NCBI GenBank assembly: GCA_024399955.1
Contig: JAKSNH010000002.1
Coordinates: 186,001-250,000, forward strand
Direction of reading: 5' to 3'
DNA: 64,000 nt
Origin: Paludibacteraceae bacterium
Lineage (GTDB): Bacteria > Bacteroidota > Bacteroidia > Bacteroidales > Paludibacteraceae
Of the stretch, positions 61,036-64,000 are shown one piece after another. The notes beneath the pieces are model-generated. The model did no database searches. It worked only from the letters and a program-made list of their open reading frames with translations, and was not told where the DNA came from. Numbering within the stretch: the first letter of the stretch is position 1; each line of letters begins with the position of its first letter. The position numbers and the translations under genes are program-made.

Positions 61036-61134
61036 ATGCCGGCCTATCGTGCGCAGTGCGACACCGGCTACAAGTCCTTCACCAAGTACCTCTGGGCACA
61101 GGTGATCGAAGCGGAGTCTGAAGCCGGTGAGTAA
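61036..61134 (+). CDS. Possible short frame, GC-richer than its surroundings
   Basis: 32 codons starting MPAYRAQCDTGYKSFTKYLW and ending EAGE. The base use is clearly more GC-rich than the AT-rich flanks, so it may be a fragment left from another gene. No family recognised and no clear promoter. The rest of the gap 60900-61455 holds a 33-bp tandem repeat and a promoter. Confidence 0.25.
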   Translation: MPAYRAQCDTGYKSFTKYLWAQVIEAESEAGE

Positions 61135-61297
61135 CGGATGAGAGATTTTGTGACGAAGTCACCGAACTTGTGCTGAAAGCACCGTTAACAAAAAAAAGTC
61201 TGCGTAAATCTGCGAAATCTGCGGGAGATAAAAACACTAAACACTAAACTAAAATTAACAACTATTCATTTATTTTTCGACTCAAAATACATGTCTT

Positions 61298-61389
61298 ATG
61301 GGTATGTTTTAGACGAAAATTACATATTTTATGGGTATGTTTTAGACGAAAAATGCATATTTTACGGGTATGTTTTAGACGAAAAATGT
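61298..61389. repeat. 33-bp tandem repeat upstream of the AAA_14 ATPase gene
   Basis: Units beginning ATGGGTATGTTTTAGACGAA start at 61298, 61331 and 61364 (ACGGG in the third), each 33 bases apart; the third is cut at 61389. A weaker partial unit lies just before. The array ends 10 bases before the promoter of the ATPase gene. Confidence 0.88.
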
Positions 61390-61398
61390 GAAAAAATA

Positions 61399-61430
61399 TT
61401 TGCATAATTCAAAAAAAAGTTGTACCTTTG
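61399..61430 (+). promoter_or_regulatory. Promoter of the AAA_14 ATPase gene
   Basis: TTTG (61399-61402), 20 bases, TACCTTTG (61423-61430); the ATG at 61456 is 25 bases downstream. Confidence 0.82.
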
Positions 61431-61455
61431 CAACCGATTTCAAAATGAAGTACCT

Positions 61456-62829
61456 ATGTATAATAGAGATTTACTATCTGATTTACGAGATTGGAAACGG
61501 AAGACATCACGAAAACCGCTTGTTTTACGCGGCGCTCGTCAAGTTGGCAAAACCACTTTGGTGGATGAATTTAGCCACGAATTCGATTGCTATATTAAGT
61601 TAAACTTAGAAAAAAAGTCGGATAGAGATATTTTTGAGCGAACAGACAATGTAAAGGAGATTATCCAATATCTTTACGTACGGGAAAATATTGCACTTCA
61701 TGAAACTCAATCGGTACTGTTGTTTATTGATGAAATTCAAGAATCATATTCTGCGGTATCTCTATTACGCTATTTTTACGAAGAAGCACCTGATTTGTAT
61801 GTGATTGCTGCCGGATCTCGCTTGCAAAAACTCCTAAAAAATGGACAGAATGACCAACAATTATTAAAGCGCAGTTTTCCTGTGGGACGTGTTGAGTATC
61901 TTAATTTGAGACCTTTCTCTTTCCTTGAATATCTATCCGCTGCAGGTAAACAAACTTGGCGTGAACAAATAGAAAATCTCACCGTAAGTGAGTTATTGCA
62001 TACGGACTTACAGAAAGAATTTAATACGTACGCATTGATTGGGGGAATGCCTGAAGTGGTAAGTCATTACTTGGCACACCATGACCTTGTGACATTAGCA
62101 CCTATCTATAAATCGCTGATTACAGGATACATAGAGGATGCAGAAAACTACACAAAAAATGAAACTCAAACACGTGTAATTCGTCATATATTGAATACAG
62201 GTTGGCACGAAGGAGGAAATACAATAAAATTTGCTAATTTTGGTAATAGTACATACTCTTCTATGCAAATTCATGAGGCCATGGATGTGTTGTCTAAGGC
62301 GTTTGTTATGCAATTAGTTTATCCCATTACTTCTTCTCAGTTACCTGTTATTCCTAGCCGTCGTCGGTCACCTAAACTGATTTGGATGGATAATGGATTA
62401 GTGAATCACAAGGTTGGACTTACGCAGGAATATCTACAAAATAAGAACCTATTAGACACTTGGAGAGGGCGTGCTGCAGAACATATCGTAGCACAAGAGT
62501 TGCAAGTTCTATTGGACAAACATATAGAAGACGAATTATGTTTCTGGGTGAGAGATAAAAAGGGGGCAAATGCAGAGATTGACTTCATTTGGCAAAAAAA
62601 CGGTCGCATTTATCCCATAGAAGTGAAAAGTGGTCATAACTCCAAATTACAATCCTTACAAGTATTTGTAGATAATACGGATTCTCCTATAACTGCCATC
62701 CGTTTTTGGAACGAGCCATTCTCTATAAATGATTTAATAACACCCATTGGGCATAAACCATATCGTCTTGTGAATATTCCATTCTATTCGATAGGTATGT
62801 TAGAGAAGATTATTGACAATAGTAAATAA
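61456..62829 (+). CDS. AAA_14/DUF4143 family ATPase with PD-(D/E)xK-like C-terminus
   Basis: 457 residues from MYNRDLLSDLRDWKRKTSRK. P-loop GARQVGKT (26-33) and Walker B VLLFIDEIQES (about 97-107) form the AAA_14 domain. The DUF4143 part follows (IGGMPEVVSHYL, then FGNSTYSSMQIHEAMDVL). Near the end NAEIDFIWQKNGRIYPIEVK has the Asp...Glu-x-Lys spacing of PD-(D/E)xK nucleases. The family is common in Bacteroidetes and archaea, often in variable numbers; its cellular role is unclear. It has its own promoter and terminator. Confidence 0.92.
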   Translation: MYNRDLLSDLRDWKRKTSRKPLVLRGARQVGKTTLVDEFSHEFDCYIKLNLEKKSDRDIFERTDNVKEIIQYLYVRENIALHETQSVLLFIDEIQESYSAVSLLRYFYEEAPDLYVIAAGSRLQKLLKNGQNDQQLLKRSFPVGRVEYLNLRPFSFLEYLSAAGKQTWREQIENLTVSELLHTDLQKEFNTYALIGGMPEVVSHYLAHHDLVTLAPIYKSLITGYIEDAENYTKNETQTRVIRHILNTGWHEGGNTIKFANFGNSTYSSMQIHEAMDVLSKAFVMQLVYPITSSQLPVIPSRRRSPKLIWMDNGLVNHKVGLTQEYLQNKNLLDTWRGRAAEHIVAQELQVLLDKHIEDELCFWVRDKKGANAEIDFIWQKNGRIYPIEVKSGHNSKLQSLQVFVDNTDSPITAIRFWNEPFSINDLITPIGHKPYRLVNIPFYSIGMLEKIIDNSK

Positions 62830-62850
62830 AATGACCTAGAGACCCAAAAG

Positions 62851-62888
62851 AATGGTGTACCGTAATCTAACGGCGCACCATTTTTTTT
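62851..62888 (+). terminator. Rho-independent terminator after the ATPase gene
   Basis: AATGGTGTACCG pairs with CGGCGCACCATT (one mismatch and one G-T) around TAATCTAA, followed by eight T. Confidence 0.88.
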
Positions 62889-62894
62889 GTGCGT

Positions 62895-62998
62895 TTTCGT
62901 CTTTCGTCTTTCGTCTTTCGTCTCACTTTACCGCCCCTCTCAAGTAGGGTGGAAGTCATAATATTCTCATAACATTGTCATAACATTCTCATAACATT
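62895..62998. repeat. Two short tandem arrays in the gap after the ATPase
   Basis: CGTCTTT is repeated about four times (62898-62925), and CATAACATTCT-type units of 11-12 bases about four times (62960-62998). No gene is seen in 62830-63060. Confidence 0.75.
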
Positions 62999-63064
62999 CT
63001 AAACCCCTAATGCTACTATGTCATACAATACTTTTGTAATAACCGATAATTCTATTTTTCACTG

Positions 63065-63096
63065 CAAAGTTACAAAAAAAATACGATATATGCAAA
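63065..63096 (-). promoter_or_regulatory. Leftward promoter without a gene
   Basis: On the - strand TTTG (63093-63096), 20 bases, TAACTTTG (63065-63072). It points into 62830-63060, where no reading frame of note exists. Confidence 0.65.
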
Positions 63097-63186
63097 TTTT
63101 TAAAGCAAAAAAATATAAATCGTTGCTAATTTATGACAGAAGACATAACAAAAAATTACCTTAATCAAATTTTATTACACAAAATG

Positions 63187-63218
63187 TTTGGTAGATTGAA
63201 TATTTTTTTGTAATTTTG
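63187..63218 (+). promoter_or_regulatory. Promoter of the structured RNA candidate
   Basis: TTTG (63187-63190), 20 bases, TAATTTTG (63211-63218). Transcription should begin near 63225. Confidence 0.78.
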
Positions 63219-63224
63219 CACCCG

Positions 63225-63502
63225 ATTTCACGCTGGTATGGGAATTATGTCTTATAATCAGGGTGGAATTGACATAATAAATGGCGTTTATTGACGCTTG
63301 TTTTGGATTTCTGAAAATCTAGCAGTTTGACGACCACAAAACAAGAAGATATGAACGTCCTGTGGGTATGTTTATTGTACTATCGCGTTGTGCGTTGGTA
63401 TGAACATATACCAGCGTGGACGTTTTTGTTTATTTTTAGGAAGTAGGTTTTGCTAGAACCAAGAAGTTTAAGAATAAGCGTGAATAATGTTCACGCTTTT
63501 TT
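63225..63502 (+). ncRNA. Structured RNA candidate with switch-like pairing and terminator
   Basis: CACGCTGGTAT (63229-63239) is fully complementary to ATACCAGCGTG (63408-63418). Inside lie ATTATGTC/GACATAAT (63244-63251, 63271-63278), GCGT/ACGC (63284-63287, 63294-63297), CTTGTTTTG/CAAAACAAG (63297-63305, 63337-63345) and a GATTT/AAATC hairpin. The 3' strand can instead pair locally with CGTTGGTAT (63393-63401) inside a stem AACGTCC/GGACGTT (63354-63360, 63418-63424) that runs into TTTTGTTTATTTTT. A second, perfect terminator follows. It may be a free RNA or a regulatory leader of the peptide gene at 63733. I do not recognise a known family. Confidence 0.62.
63477..63502 (+). terminator. Strong rho-independent terminator of the structured RNA
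   Basis: AGCGTGAA-TAATG-TTCACGCT, a perfect 8-bp stem, followed by six T. Confidence 0.88.
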
Positions 63503-63519
63503 GTTGTTGTCTCCCGGAA

Positions 63520-63607
63520 TAGCGCAGCGGTCAGGTAAATCCGGAATGTCCGATAACTACCTAGCTCAGCGGAAGCAATCTCGTCTTTCTAACTTAGCGC
63601 AGCGGTC
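63520..63607. repeat. Threefold TAGCGCAGCGG repeat
   Basis: TAGCGCAGCGGTC (63520-63532), TAGCTCAGCGG (63562-63572) and TAGCGCAGCGGTC (63595-63607) are 42 and 33 bases apart. The sequence resembles a tRNA D-arm, but no tRNA fold surrounds it. In one frame each copy reads [IL]AQR. Confidence 0.75.
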
Positions 63608-63732
63608 TAAAACAACTAGAATATCTATAATATAATATATAAAGGAGTAAGCCGAAAAGCCATAAGTGAGTAGGCAAAAGTTTATTTTATAGTATAATAG
63701 ACAATTAAAATATAACCTATAAACATGATTTG

Positions 63733-64000
63733 ATGATGGGAATAGAGCAAGACAATGTTCAAAAAATTGTATCTAGACGCACATTTTTCAAAAATGCAAT
63801 AACTTCTTTGCTGCCTACTTTATGCGTTGCCGCTGCACCTAATTTATGTCAAATGATTAATGCTACCCCCATGGGGTGCAATTTTGCTTGTGAAAATGCA
63901 TGTTATATGTCTTGCATTGGCTCTTGTTTTGCTTCTTGTTCTGGATCATGTGATTCAAGTTGCTCTGGTTCCTCGGACAAAGTAACTAGTTGCGATTCGT
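63733..64000 (+). CDS. CXXX-repeat peptide precursor with Tat-like leader (3' end outside window)
   Basis: 89 residues are visible from MMGIEQDNVQKIVSRRTFF. The leader has SRRTFFKNA followed by a hydrophobic stretch (ITSLLPTLCVAAAP), like a twin-arginine signal. From residue 52 Cys recurs at every fourth position eight times (CNFACENACYMSCIGSCFAS then CSGSCDSSC). This is the design of CXXX-repeat peptides known as targets of radical-SAM peptide maturases in Bacteroidetes. The maturase genes, if present, would lie past the window edge. A structured RNA with its own promoter and terminator lies 230 bases upstream. The frame is open at the window end. Confidence 0.78.
   Translation, partial: MMGIEQDNVQKIVSRRTFFKNAITSLLPTLCVAAAPNLCQMINATPMGCNFACENACYMSCIGSCFASCSGSCDSSCSGSSDKVTSCDS

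Noticed and set aside
60852..61121. 89-codon frame on the + strand
   Set aside because: It starts inside the toxin-antitoxin promoter region, has no start signals and no recognisable sequence.
61298..61389. CRISPR array
   Set aside because: The units follow one another directly with no variable spacers, and no cas genes are present.
63225..63502. Retron msr-msd RNA
   Set aside because: The closing 5'/3' repeat fits, but the following gene is a Cys-rich peptide and no reverse transcriptase is in view; kept only as a structured RNA candidate.
63510..63610. tRNA gene
   Set aside because: Only D-arm-like pieces are present; no acceptor stem, anticodon arm or T-arm can be built around them.

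Overview
The window looks like a chromosomal segment of a Bacteroidales (Bacteroidetes) bacterium. Three things point there. Many genes are preceded by the Bacteroidetes promoter form TTTG-N20-TAnnTTTG. Several secreted proteins look like type IX secretion (T9SS) cargo. An 18-gene aryl-polyene-type pigment operon is present. I cannot place it below order level. No rRNA, tRNA, IS element or CRISPR array was found.

Layout. (1) 1-27 kb, all on the + strand: a block of cell-surface genes. It holds large secreted proteins with Ig-like, beta-helix and InlB/Flg_new-type repeats, two paralogous outer-membrane beta-barrels, and two peptides of under 50 residues. Seven proteins share a short C-terminal tail (L[YF]I...[FY][ND]..G...). 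One 1779-residue protein instead carries a T9SS type-A-like sorting domain. At 12.6-15.7 kb, three consecutive genes look like one InlB-repeat protein cut twice at the same place inside a repeat, with a new signal peptide at each cut. (2) 27-43 kb: housekeeping and envelope genes. These are an M24 aminopeptidase, argS, nadC, an Mpi-like serine invertase, a ClpB without its N domain, a SpoIID-like protein, a glycosyltransferase, a BadF-type sugar kinase, murB, murA, a YfcE-like phosphoesterase, an FtsE-like ATPase and a DUF349 protein. (3) 43-59.7 kb, - strand: a tightly overlapping aryl-polyene operon. It encodes a methyltransferase, two ACPs, ketosynthases, paired dehydratases, a ketoreductase, an AMP ligase, acyl- and glycosyltransferases, a LolA-like carrier and an MMPL exporter. 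(4) 59.7-64 kb: a deacylase, a toxin-antitoxin pair whose YoeB toxin is frameshifted, an AAA_14/DUF4143 ATPase behind a 33-bp tandem repeat, a structured RNA candidate with its own promoter and terminator, and the start of a CXXX-repeat peptide gene with a Tat-like leader, cut by the window edge.

How the genes work together. The first block probably makes an exported surface coat or adhesin layer, with the barrels as outer-membrane partners. The pigment operon would activate an aromatic starter, extend and desaturate it on ACPs, transfer it to a lipid or glycolipid and export it. murB/murA and the FtsE/DUF349 operon serve cell-wall synthesis and envelope work. The most novel-looking items are the split InlB trio, the CXXX-repeat peptide with the structured RNA upstream, and a 48-bp back-to-back promoter that occurs twice and uses the palindrome (T)TTGCATATATGCAA(A) as the -33 box for both directions.
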